Both the position numbers and the translations under genes were made by a program. Of a stretch of 64,000 nucleotides of DNA, positions 16,457 through 24,365 are shown piece by piece. The notes beneath the pieces are model-generated. The model did not search any database. It was not told the DNA's origin and saw only the letters and a list, made by a program, of their open reading frames with translations. Each line of letters starts with the position of its first letter. Position 1 is the first letter of the stretch. This DNA is from an uncultured Anaerolineae bacterium (GTDB lineage Bacteria > Chloroflexota > Anaerolineae > J036 > Brachytrichaceae): the NCBI GenBank assembly GCA_938034415.1, contig CALHLE010000009.1, forward strand, positions 62,001-126,000. The letters run 5' to 3'.

Positions 16457-17800
16457 TCAGTCGCTCGTGAATTTCTCGACGCGCATCTCGATCTTCCGGC
16501 TTGGGCGCAGCGTGACGAGCGGGTTGATGCCTACTTCGCCCGGCGTGACGTTGACCAGGCGCACATGCTGCGCGAACGTGCTCACGATGATTTGTCCTTC
16601 CATGAGCGCGAATTGGCCGCCGATGCACGCGCGCGGGCCAATGCCGAACGGGATGTAGCCGGCCCGTGGCAGCGCCTGCTCGTTCTCCGGCGCAAAACGC
16701 TCGGGGTTGAATTGCTCAGGCTCTGGAAAGATGGCCGGGTTGCGATGCACGCTATACGGCGAGATCATCACCCATGCGCCGGCTGGGATGATGTAATCGC
16801 CCAGCGGCACGTCGCGGATCGCCTCGCGCCCGATCGTGAAGCCGCCCGGATAGAGCCGCATGGCTTCCTTATACACGCGCAGGGCGTAGGGCCGCTGGAA
16901 GGGCGCGCCGTGCTGCGCATCGCCAGCGATGCCGGTCTCGCGGGCTTCGCGCTCCAGGCCGGCCTGCACCTCCGGGAAGCGCGCCACCAGGTAGAACAGC
17001 CACGTCAGCACAGTGGCCACCGTCTCATGCCCGGCGACGAACATGGTGATCACCTCATCGCGCACCTCATCATCGCTGAGCGATTCGCCGTCTTCCGTCT
17101 GCGCCGCAAGCAGCATGTCCAGGAAATCGTCGTCGTGCAATGCCGGTTGCGCGCGCCGGGCGCGGATCAAGCGGCGCACAGTGGCATCCACGCGCGCGAT
17201 GGCTGCTAATGCTTCACGGTTGCGGCGCGCGAGCGAGCGGACGAGCGGCAGCGTCACCCGGCTTGCGAGGCCGTTCACGTAGTCCAGCGCGCAGTCAACA
17301 TCGCGGCTGAACTCGTCCGCGATCTCATTTATGTCGCGGGTGAAGAGCGCGCGGCCGACGATGGTGAGCGTCAGCCGCTTCATCTCGCGCTCCAGGTCAA
17401 TCACCTGGCCATTCTGCCAACTTGCAATCGCCTCGCGCGCCGCCTGCGCCGCCACTTCCTGGTAGGCCAGGATGCGCTGCCGGTGAAAGGCCGGCGCGGC
17501 CAGCCGGCGGTGCTTCGCCCACGTTGCGCCATCGTTGACCAGCAAGCCATCGCCTGTGAAGACACTCAGGGTCTTCACCGCTGGCATTTTGCGGAAGGCG
17601 CTGGCCTGCTCGACGAGGATGGTATGCACCCACTCCGGCCGGTTCACGCAGACGATGTGCACCGGCCCGGCTTTGAATTGGCCGATGTCTCCGGCGGCGC
17701 AGCTCAGCTTAAGGAGAAAGGCGCTGGGGTTCTTGAACGCTTCGAGCAGACTCGATAGGCTGCGAGACGCGCCCAAGGTCGGGATCTTGCGATATGCCAC
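16457..17800 (-). CDS. Cytochrome P450
   Basis: This is a heme monooxygenase of about 447 residues, soluble and without a membrane anchor. The I-helix motif AGHETV, the K-helix ExxR (KEAMR) and the heme loop PFGIGPRACIGG with Cys392 as the thiolate ligand are all intact. The start is GTG with a GGAAGGTGAG ribosome-binding site upstream and a TATAAA (17826-17821) beyond it. It sits between an FAD subunit gene and xdhC and abuts the latter. No ferredoxin or reductase is in the window. The substrate is unknown; the motifs resemble class-I bacterial fatty-acid or terpenoid P450s only in a general way. Confidence 0.95.
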   Translation of the reverse strand: MAYRKIPTLGASRSLSSLLEAFKNPSAFLLKLSCAAGDIGQFKAGPVHIVCVNRPEWVHTILVEQASAFRKMPAVKTLSVFTGDGLLVNDGATWAKHRRLAAPAFHRQRILAYQEVAAQAAREAIASWQNGQVIDLEREMKRLTLTIVGRALFTRDINEIADEFSRDVDCALDYVNGLASRVTLPLVRSLARRNREALAAIARVDATVRRLIRARRAQPALHDDDFLDMLLAAQTEDGESLSDDEVRDEVITMFVAGHETVATVLTWLFYLVARFPEVQAGLEREARETGIAGDAQHGAPFQRPYALRVYKEAMRLYPGGFTIGREAIRDVPLGDYIIPAGAWVMISPYSVHRNPAIFPEPEQFNPERFAPENEQALPRAGYIPFGIGPRACIGGQFALMEGQIIVSTFAQHVRLVNVTPGEVGINPLVTLRPSRKIEMRVEKFTSD

Positions 17801-17856
17801 AACAGCGACTCACCTTCCACTTTATAACTAACCCTGTCGGGAACATGAACACGCCC

Positions 17857-18753
17857 CTACGTCGCCCGGCGCGCGTCATCCGCGACGGACAGAACGGCGC
17901 GGCGCACCAGCACACGTGCCATCTCCTTGCGGTATGCGGCGCTGCCCAGCCAGTCACCCTGTGGGTTCAGCATTTGCATCTGCGCATCCAGCTCGCTCTC
18001 GAACCAGTCCGCCAGCCGCTTCTTCTCCAAGCCGAACTCGAGCCGGCTGAGGCGGATTGGCGTAGGGGCGACGCCGCCGACGGCGATGCGGACGTTGCCG
18101 GCGATGCCATCCTTCATGGCGAAGGATGCCGCGGCGCACACGATGGGATAGTCCTTTGGCGTGCGCGCCACGCGCCGGTAGGCGCTGCGCGTATCAGGCG
18201 TGGGGATCGGCATGCGGATCTCGGTGATGAGCACGCCCTCGTCCAGCACTTGCCGACGGTAGGCGAGGAAGCCGGCCAGCGGGATCACCTTCCAGAAGTC
18301 GTCTGGTTCTTGCACGTCTTTGGACTTGTCGCGGGCGCCGGCCACCACCACTTCGGCGTCGCAGGCCAGCAGTGCCGTCGCCAACGGCGAGGCGGCGTCG
18401 GCCGTCACAATGGCGCCGGCGATTGTGGCGCGGTTGCGGATGTTCAGGCCGGACATCGCCTGCGCCGTCTCGCCGATGATGCGCAGTGCGCCGTGGGCGT
18501 TTAAGCCAACCTGCTCGCTCTCTACGAGCGCCTGATGCGTCACGGCAGCGCCGATGCGCAGCAGGTTGCCCTCGACTACGATGCGGTTCAGGCCTAGGTT
18601 GGCGATGTCCACCACGGCTTCCACGTCGCGCGGCGCTTCGCCCACCAGCCATGTGCCACCGCCCAGGACGCATGTGCGCGGCTCCTTCCGCTTGAGCAGT
18701 GCGACAGCCTCCATTAACCCCTGCGGCCGGTGATACTCCTTCAGATTCAGCAT
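17857..18753 (-). CDS. FAD-binding medium subunit of a molybdenum hydroxylase (CoxM/XdhB type)
   Basis: The ~298-residue protein has the FAD-binding domain (LGGGTWLVG in place of the usual AGGTDL) and the CO-dehydrogenase flavoprotein C-terminal domain. The segment SGLNIRNRATIAGAIVTADAASPLATALLACDAEV is the second FAD-contact region of this family. In relatives it passes electrons between the 2Fe-2S subunit and NAD or quinone. It lies in a run with P450 and xdhC, but its usual partners are absent nearby. The start is uncertain: ATG at 18783 would add ten residues and also lies upstream of the conserved fold. Confidence 0.85.
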   Translation of the reverse strand: MLNLKEYHRPQGLMEAVALLKRKEPRTCVLGGGTWLVGEAPRDVEAVVDIANLGLNRIVVEGNLLRIGAAVTHQALVESEQVGLNAHGALRIIGETAQAMSGLNIRNRATIAGAIVTADAASPLATALLACDAEVVVAGARDKSKDVQEPDDFWKVIPLAGFLAYRRQVLDEGVLITEIRMPIPTPDTRSAYRRVARTPKDYPIVCAAASFAMKDGIAGNVRIAVGGVAPTPIRLSRLEFGLEKKRLADWFESELDAQMQMLNPQGDWLGSAAYRKEMARVLVRRAVLSVADDARRAT

Positions 18754-18804
18754 AAACACGTCGTGTAATCTATCACCCTTCATCCAGGCGTTGTGGATGA
18801 TCGG

Positions 18805-19671
18805 TCAGATTTTGCCTTCATAGACCATCACGCCGACGCCATGCGGCCCGATGATGCGGCCTACCGCAGCGCCGCACGACTTCACCGGGATCTCTTTCAT
18901 CGTGAAGTGCGTTTGGAGCGCTTCGATCAGCGCCCGAGTGCGGTCGTTCGGTTGTGGCGAAAGCTGCAGCACGGCGAGCTGCGCTCGGTCATCGAACTCG
19001 GTCACGAATTCGAGCACCTTTTCGATGGCGCGTTCCGCCGTGCGAACCTTTTCTACGGCGATGAGGTCGCCATCTTCCATGGCCAAGCAAGGGATGATGC
19101 CCAGCATGGCGCCAAGGATGGCCTGCGCCGGCCGCAGGCGTTTGCTGTGTTCCAGGTAGTCCATGTCATCCGAGACGAAAATGCCGTAGATGTGCTGCAT
19201 CAGGCCGCGCAGGTGTTTGACGATCACCTCGCCGGCCTCGCCGGCCTCGGCCAGCTTCACGGCCGCCCGCGCGAGTTCATTTAATCCTAGCGCCATGCTG
19301 CGCGAGTCCACGATGTGGATTTTGCAACGCCCTCGATAGTTTTCGCGCGCCTTCAGCGCGTTCTGAACCGTCTCACTGAGCGCTGAAGACACATGGATCG
19401 AGATGACCTCGGCGCGCTTGTCGGCCAATGCGCCATACACGCGGTCGAAGTCCTCCACGCTGGGCGCGCGCACAGCGAAAGGTTCCTTCGAGCGGCTCGC
19501 CTGCTGGGCTAAATCGGCTTCGCTCAGGTCCACGTCCTCTCGATACGTTCGCCCGTTCAGCATGACGTAGTGTGGGAGCACGATCACGTCGTGCGCCTTG
19601 ACCCAATCCGGCGGCAATCGCGCGGCGCTATCGGTGACGACGCGGATCGGAGGAGTGCGATAGAGGGTCAT
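18805..19671 (-). CDS. DegV family fatty-acid-binding protein (FakB-like)
   Basis: DegV/FakB proteins present a bound fatty acid to the kinase FakA, which makes acyl-phosphate for phospholipid synthesis. The 288-residue protein shows VVTDSAARLPPDW at the N-terminus, the RAPSVEDF segment, the HVSSALSETVQNA loop and the IVDSRSMALG strand of the fold. It begins three bases after the fakA-like gene stops, supporting a FakA-FakB pair. The downstream genes on the same strand (FAD subunit, P450, xdhC) are closely packed and may be co-transcribed. Confidence 0.92.
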   Translation of the reverse strand: MTLYRTPPIRVVTDSAARLPPDWVKAHDVIVLPHYVMLNGRTYREDVDLSEADLAQQASRSKEPFAVRAPSVEDFDRVYGALADKRAEVISIHVSSALSETVQNALKARENYRGRCKIHIVDSRSMALGLNELARAAVKLAEAGEAGEVIVKHLRGLMQHIYGIFVSDDMDYLEHSKRLRPAQAILGAMLGIIPCLAMEDGDLIAVEKVRTAERAIEKVLEFVTEFDDRAQLAVLQLSPQPNDRTRALIEALQTHFTMKEIPVKSCGAAVGRIIGPHGVGVMVYEGKI

Positions 19672-19674
19672 GCG

Positions 19675-21384
19675 TCACTCGATGCTGACGATGAAGTAGT
19701 AGTGCGGCTGGCCTCCGGCGACCAGTTCGACCTGTTGCGATGGATAAGCTTGGCGCACGGCTTCGGCAATTGGCGTCGCTTCCGCTTCGGTCAGCCCGTT
19801 GCCGTAGAACAGCGTGATGAGTTCGCGTTCGCCGGCGTTAGCCTTCTCGAGCAGCGCCAGCAGGGTGGCGGGGATGCCATCGTCGGCCACGGCAAGCTTG
19901 TCGTCAATCAAACCGATGATCTGTCCGGCGCGCACGCGCACGCCGTTGATGGTCGCGTCACGGGTCGAGATGGTGATCTCGCCGGTCGTGACGTGCTGCG
20001 CGGCCTCGCGCATGGCGGCGGCGTTCTCTTCTGCGCCGGCATCTGGGTTGAAGGCGATGGCCGCGGCGATGCCCTGCGCCAACGTGCGCGTGGCCACGAC
20101 GTAAGTCGGCGTCTCGCTGATCTCCGCTGCTTGTTGAGCCGTCATGATGACGTTGCTGTTGTTGGGCAGTAGGATGACGCTGCGCGCGTTGGCCTTCGCG
20201 ATCGCGTTCAGGAAGTCGTCTACGCTTGGATTCATCGTCTGCCCGCCCTCCACCACGACGCGCACGCCGACCTCTCTGAACGCGCGCGCCAGGCCATCGC
20301 CGGATGCAACGGCGACCATGGCCGTTTCGGCCATGGGCAGGCTCTCTTCGGCTTTGCGGGCGGGGGGCGCCGCATGCGCCGTGAACGCCTCGGATTGGGC
20401 TTGCATGTCTTCGATCACGACATCGCGCAAGGAGCCAAGCCGCGCGCCGTAGCTGATGGGCACGCCGGGATCGGGCACGTGCACGTGCACTTTGACGATG
20501 CTCTCATCGCCCATAACCAGCGGACATTCGCCCATCGCTTCGATGTCGGCGCGAATCTGGGCCACATTGAGCGTCTGGCCGTCGCGGGCGTAGATCAGGT
20601 ATTGCACGTCGTAGCCCCAGCCGCCCTCGTGATGCAAGTCGACTCCGCCGCTCAGCCGGACGCCGCCGGCCGCGCGCGAGGCGTCTTCCACCGGCAAGCC
20701 GTTGACAAAGCGCCACATGCCTTCCAGGATGATGAACAATCCATAGCCGCCGGAATCAATCACTCCGGCTTCCTTGAGGATTTTGAGCAGGCTGGGGGTG
20801 CGCTGAACTGACTCATACGAGGCGTTCTTGGCGACTTCGAGCAGCCGGCGCATGTCGTGCGTGTCGCGCGCCGCTGCCTCGACCGCCTCGGCGGTCTCAC
20901 GCGCCACGGTCAAGATTGTGCCTTCCACTGGCGTACTGACGCCGGCGTAGGCTGTCCTGACGGCTTCTTGCATGGCCGCCACCAGGTCTTGGGCGTCGCA
21001 GATCTCCTTGCGATCCAGCGACCGAGCGAACCCCCGCCAGAGTTGCGACAGGATGATGCCCGAGTTGCCGCGCGACCCGCGCAACGCGCCGCTGGATACC
21101 GACCGGGCCACCAGCCCGACGTTCGACTCGTTCATGTCGGCGATGGCTTCCCATGCCGAGCGCATCGTGTGCATCATGTTCGTGCCGGTGTCGCCGTCGG
21201 GCACGGGGTACACGTTGTAGCCGTTGACAACCTCCTCTTGCTGTCGCAACCACTCGTAGCCGGCCTTTACCAGTTCTCTTAGTCGTCTGCCATCCATCGT
21301 CAATCGGGCGCGCTGCGGTCTGATCTCGGGCGAATCGAGCGATCGCTCCGCTTTCGCTTGCGGCTGTGTGCTTTCGTCACCCAT
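19675..21384 (-). CDS. DAK2-domain fatty acid kinase (FakA/YloV-like)
   Basis: The 569-residue protein has an N-terminal DAK2 ATP-binding domain with the signature NVYPVPDGDTGTNM and a C-terminal FakA-type domain (YDVQYLIYARDG, LPNNSNVIMTAQQAAE). It phosphorylates fatty acids held by FakB/DegV (family knowledge). It is followed at three bases by a DegV gene and preceded by an Asp23 gene, and rpmB is divergent; this is the same order as yloV, yloU and rpmB in Bacillus. The first ~30 residues are poorly conserved, and an ATG at codon 30 is an alternative start. Confidence 0.92.
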   Translation of the reverse strand: MGDESTQPQAKAERSLDSPEIRPQRARLTMDGRRLRELVKAGYEWLRQQEEVVNGYNVYPVPDGDTGTNMMHTMRSAWEAIADMNESNVGLVARSVSSGALRGSRGNSGIILSQLWRGFARSLDRKEICDAQDLVAAMQEAVRTAYAGVSTPVEGTILTVARETAEAVEAAARDTHDMRRLLEVAKNASYESVQRTPSLLKILKEAGVIDSGGYGLFIILEGMWRFVNGLPVEDASRAAGGVRLSGGVDLHHEGGWGYDVQYLIYARDGQTLNVAQIRADIEAMGECPLVMGDESIVKVHVHVPDPGVPISYGARLGSLRDVVIEDMQAQSEAFTAHAAPPARKAEESLPMAETAMVAVASGDGLARAFREVGVRVVVEGGQTMNPSVDDFLNAIAKANARSVILLPNNSNVIMTAQQAAEISETPTYVVATRTLAQGIAAAIAFNPDAGAEENAAAMREAAQHVTTGEITISTRDATINGVRVRAGQIIGLIDDKLAVADDGIPATLLALLEKANAGERELITLFYGNGLTEAEATPIAEAVRQAYPSQQVELVAGGQPHYYFIVSIE

Positions 21385-21469
21385 CGTTCAGCACTCTTCC
21401 TAAAGAAAGTTACAAGTGTGTGTGCCGCGCGGTGCGCCTTGCGCGACGCACTGCATCACGCGGGTAGGC

Positions 21470-21880
21470 TTAATCCTCGTGAGTTACACGCAGGCCGGTG
21501 ACGTGGACGTGCACCGCGTCCACAGCGTAACCGGTGCTGTGCTCGATGCTGTAGCGGATCTGGTGTTGCAAACTGCTGGTCACGGCCCGGATGCGCACGC
21601 CGTATTCGGCAATGATATAGATGGTTACGGCGACGTGTTTATTGCCGGTCGTCGGGTTATCGGTGATCTGGATCTCCAAGCCGCGTCGCGGGTCGGTGTG
21701 GGTGCAATCGAAGCCGGTAAAGCGCGAGGCGATGCCGACTACGCCATAAGTGCTGAGCGCGGCGTTGCGCGCCAGCGTGAACACCACGCGCGGCGAGATG
21801 ACGATCTGGCCAGCGACCGCCGGCGCCTTTTCCGCTCGCTGCGCCTCATCGTGTGCAGTAGCCTGCGTAAGCGTCTGCAT
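21470..21880 (-). CDS. Asp23/Gls24 family envelope protein
   Basis: This is a 136-residue cytoplasmic protein of the Asp23/Gls24 (YloU) family. Visible features are GQIVISPRVVFTLARNAAL, VVGIASR and a terminal VHVHVTGL typical of the fold. Family members associate with the membrane or take part in alkaline/envelope stress. It lies 85 nt upstream of the fakA-like gene and is divergent from rpmB across 71 nt. Confidence 0.85.
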   Translation of the reverse strand: MQTLTQATAHDEAQRAEKAPAVAGQIVISPRVVFTLARNAALSTYGVVGIASRFTGFDCTHTDPRRGLEIQITDNPTTGNKHVAVTIYIIAEYGVRIRAVTSSLQHQIRYSIEHSTGYAVDAVHVHVTGLRVTHED

Positions 21881-21951
21881 GGTAGAATCTTGCCTCTGAT
21901 GTTAGACAGTTTTTGAGCAAATATCAAGAGCAAACAGGAGCATTGGATCCC

Positions 21952-22140
21952 ATGGCGAAATGTGCATTTACGGGCAAGAAGACGAGCTTCGGTCATTCTC
22001 GCTCGTTCTCGTTCAAGCTGACCAATCGGGCGTGGAAGCCGAACCTCCAGCGCCGCCGCATGATGATTAACGGCCGCATGCAGACGGTGATGGTCTCCAC
22101 CAAAGCCCTGCGCACGATGGTCAAGACGAAGGGCAAGTAA
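21952..22140 (+). CDS. rpmB: 50S ribosomal protein L28
   Basis: The 62-residue basic protein begins MAKCAFTGKKTSFGHSRSFS and contains RRRMMINGRMQTVMVSTKAL, diagnostic of L28. It has a single N-terminal Cys rather than paired CxxC zinc ligands. The ATG at 21952 follows an AGGAG ribosome-binding site; the frame is open further upstream to 21913, but that would add atypical residues. A TAGAAT at 21883-21888 is a candidate -10. A strong terminator follows. Confidence 0.96.
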   Translation: MAKCAFTGKKTSFGHSRSFSFKLTNRAWKPNLQRRRMMINGRMQTVMVSTKALRTMVKTKGK

Positions 22141-22161
22141 AGGCGCGGCATATCCATTGCG

Positions 22162-22199
22162 CGAGCGAGTGAGCACGGCTCACTTGCTCGTCTGCTTTT
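22162..22199 (+). terminator. Intrinsic terminator of rpmB
   Basis: A 13-bp stem (22162-22174 with 22178-22190, one G-T pair) closes on an ACG loop and is followed by TCTGCTTTT. It overlaps the last codons of the convergent rlmN gene, so the hairpin is partly coding on the other strand. Confidence 0.8.
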
Positions 22200-23298
22200 C
22201 CGGCCCAGCCTGCGCCGTCTGCGCTTTCAACTGGCCGCATCCGGCGCTGATGTCAATGCCGCGCCGGATGCGCAGCGTGTTGGGAATGCCGGCTTGCGTC
22301 AACACCTCGCGGAACAGTTGTATGCGCGCGCGGCGCGACGCGTGACCGGCGTAGCCGCCGGTCGGGTTGAGGGGGATCAGGTTCACATGCACGAGGTTGA
22401 CGCCGGCCCTGGGGTTGGTCTGGCGCGTCAGCTCGACCAGCGCCTGAGCCTGCTCGACCGTGTCGTTGACGCCGTCAATCAGCGCCCACTCATAGCTCAC
22501 CCGCCGGTTGGTCTTGCGCAGATAGTCGCGCGTAGCTGCTACCAGCTCGCGCAGCGGATAGCGTCGGTTGATGGGCAGCAGTTGATTGCGCAGCGCATCG
22601 GTGGCCGCGTGTAGCGACACAGCCAGGTTGATCTGCGCCGTTTCTTCGGTGAAGCGCCGGATGCCCGGCACAAGGCCGACGGTGGAGATGGTGATCTTGC
22701 GCGCGCCTAAGCCGAATCCTCCTTCGTCCTCCGGCGCCATCAGCCGCCGCACCGCCTCCATGACGTTGTTGTAGTTGGCGAACGGCTCGCCCATGCCCAT
22801 CAGCACCAGGTTGCTCAGGCGTTCGTCGCCGTTTGCTTTATAGCGCAACGCGCGCGCTACCCACAGGGCTTGCTCGACGATTTCGCCCGCGCGCAAGTTG
22901 CGCAAGAAGCCCATCTGACCCGTGGCGCAGAAGCTGCAGTCCATGGCGCAGCCGGCCTGGGAAGACACACACGCCGTGCGGCGCAGGCCGTCGTATTCCA
23001 TCAGCACCGTCTCGATTTCGCTGCCGTCGGCCAGCCGGAACAGCCACTTGCGTGTCCAGCCGTCGGACGAGTGCTGCTCGGCCACAAGCGTTAAGCGGCC
23101 CAGCGCGTAGGTTTGCTTCAGTCGTTCGCGCAGGGGGCGGGGCAGATCGGTCATCTCGTCTATGCTGGCGGCCAGCCGCTGGTAGAGCCAGCGCCAGATC
23201 TGCCGGGCGCGGAAGGCCGGCTCGCCCCACTCGGCGAGCTGATGGGCCAGTTGCTCGCGCGTGAGGTCGTAGAGCGAGAGCGGGATCGGCGTCTGCAT
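22180..23298 (-). CDS. rlmN: Dual-specificity rRNA/tRNA adenine-C2 methyltransferase RlmN
   Basis: This radical-SAM enzyme methylates A2503 of 23S rRNA and A37 of some tRNAs. The 372-residue protein has the 4Fe-4S motif Cys117-x3-Cys121-x2-Cys124 (CAMDCSFC), the GMGEPFANYNNV signature and the C-terminal methyl-carrier Cys in ISAGCGQL. Its length is normal. It starts five bases downstream of a moxR-type gene, which is not the usual RlmN neighbour, so the two are probably co-transcribed. Confidence 0.96.
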   Translation of the reverse strand: MQTPIPLSLYDLTREQLAHQLAEWGEPAFRARQIWRWLYQRLAASIDEMTDLPRPLRERLKQTYALGRLTLVAEQHSSDGWTRKWLFRLADGSEIETVLMEYDGLRRTACVSSQAGCAMDCSFCATGQMGFLRNLRAGEIVEQALWVARALRYKANGDERLSNLVLMGMGEPFANYNNVMEAVRRLMAPEDEGGFGLGARKITISTVGLVPGIRRFTEETAQINLAVSLHAATDALRNQLLPINRRYPLRELVAATRDYLRKTNRRVSYEWALIDGVNDTVEQAQALVELTRQTNPRAGVNLVHVNLIPLNPTGGYAGHASRRARIQLFREVLTQAGIPNTLRIRRGIDISAGCGQLKAQTAQAGPEKQTSK

Positions 23299-23303
23299 TG
23301 TCC

Positions 23304-24293
23304 TCAGCTCGCTTTGACCTTGCCGACCACGTCGGCGATCACGTCGTCGGGGGTGATCCCTTCAGCTTGGCCCTCGAAGTTGAGCAGGATGCGATGACGC
23401 AGCGCCGCCGGCGCGAGCGCTTTCAGGTCCTCGATGGCCACATTGAACCGGCCGTTCAGCAGCGCCAGCACGCGCCCGCCGAGCAGCAGCGCCTGCGCGC
23501 CGCGCGGGCTGGCGCCGTAGCGCACGTATTTCTTCACCATGTCGGTTGCGCCGTCGCCATCTGGATGAGTGGCCGACACCAATGCGGCAGCGTAGCGCGT
23601 CACGTGCGAAGCCGCAGGCACCTGCCGCGCAAACTGGCTCATGGCGATCAGCGTGTTGCCGTCCGTCACTTTCGTCGCGCGCACGGACTTGTCGCCAGTG
23701 GTCTGTTCGACGATGGCGGCCAGCTCGTCCAGCTTGGGGAAGCTGACGTTGAGCTTGAACATGAAGCGGTCGAGCTGCGCCTCCGGCAGCGGATAGGTGC
23801 CTTCCATCTCAATCGGGTTCTGCGTGGCCAGGACGAAGAAGGGCTTGCTCGTGGCGTAGGTGCGGCCCAGCACGCTGACCGTGCGCTCTTGCATGGCCTC
23901 TAGCAGCGCCGACTGGGTCTTGGGCGTAGCGCGGTTGATCTCGTCGGCCAGGATCAAGTTGGCAAAGATCGGGCCGGGCTGAAAGCGAAAGGCGCGCTTG
24001 CCCGTCTCTTGATCCTCTAGGATGTCGGTGCCGACGATGTCCGCCGGCATCAAGTCGGGCGTGAACTGGATGCGCACGAAGCGCAGGCTGAGCGTATCGG
24101 CGAAGGCGCGCACCAGGCTGGTCTTGCCCAGGCCCGGCACGCCCTCCAGTAGCACATGGCTGCCGGCGATGATCGCAATCAGCGTATGCCGGATGATGTC
24201 TTGTTGGCCGATGATCACGCCGGAGACTTGCTTTTCGATCTGCTGCGCAACCTCGGTGAACTTCTCCGGCGTGATCTGAGAGGCTTCTGCCAT
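23304..24293 (-). CDS. MoxR family AAA+ ATPase
   Basis: The 329-residue MoxR-type ATPase has Walker A GVPGLGKT (51-58), Walker B LILADEINRA and the conserved RTYATSKPFFVLATQNPIE region. MoxR proteins act as chaperones with vWA-domain partners, usually encoded next to a DUF58 gene. Here the next gene is rlmN at five bases, and no DUF58 or vWA gene is in the window. TATAAT ends six bases upstream of the ATG, so the mRNA may be leaderless. Confidence 0.94.
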   Translation of the reverse strand: MAEASQITPEKFTEVAQQIEKQVSGVIIGQQDIIRHTLIAIIAGSHVLLEGVPGLGKTSLVRAFADTLSLRFVRIQFTPDLMPADIVGTDILEDQETGKRAFRFQPGPIFANLILADEINRATPKTQSALLEAMQERTVSVLGRTYATSKPFFVLATQNPIEMEGTYPLPEAQLDRFMFKLNVSFPKLDELAAIVEQTTGDKSVRATKVTDGNTLIAMSQFARQVPAASHVTRYAAALVSATHPDGDGATDMVKKYVRYGASPRGAQALLLGGRVLALLNGRFNVAIEDLKALAPAALRHRILLNFEGQAEGITPDDVIADVVGKVKAS

Positions 24294-24299
24294 GTGGGC

Positions 24300-24305
24300 A
24301 TTATA
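24300..24305 (-). promoter_or_regulatory. -10 element of moxR-rlmN, leaderless spacing
   Basis: A perfect TATAAT on the minus strand lies six bases before the moxR ATG. The expected start site coincides with the ATG. No good -35 is visible. Confidence 0.5.
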
Positions 24306-24329
24306 GAAGCTGACCGCAGCCGGCTCGTC

Positions 24330-24358
24330 TTGTCCCCCGCAGGTTTCGCTTCTACACT
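24330..24358 (+). promoter_or_regulatory. Promoter of rhaB
   Basis: TTGTCC (24330-24335), a 17-nt spacer and TACACT (24353-24358) end seven bases before the rhaB ATG, giving leaderless spacing. It lies back-to-back with the moxR promoter. Confidence 0.45.
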
Positions 24359-24365
24359 GCGCGGC

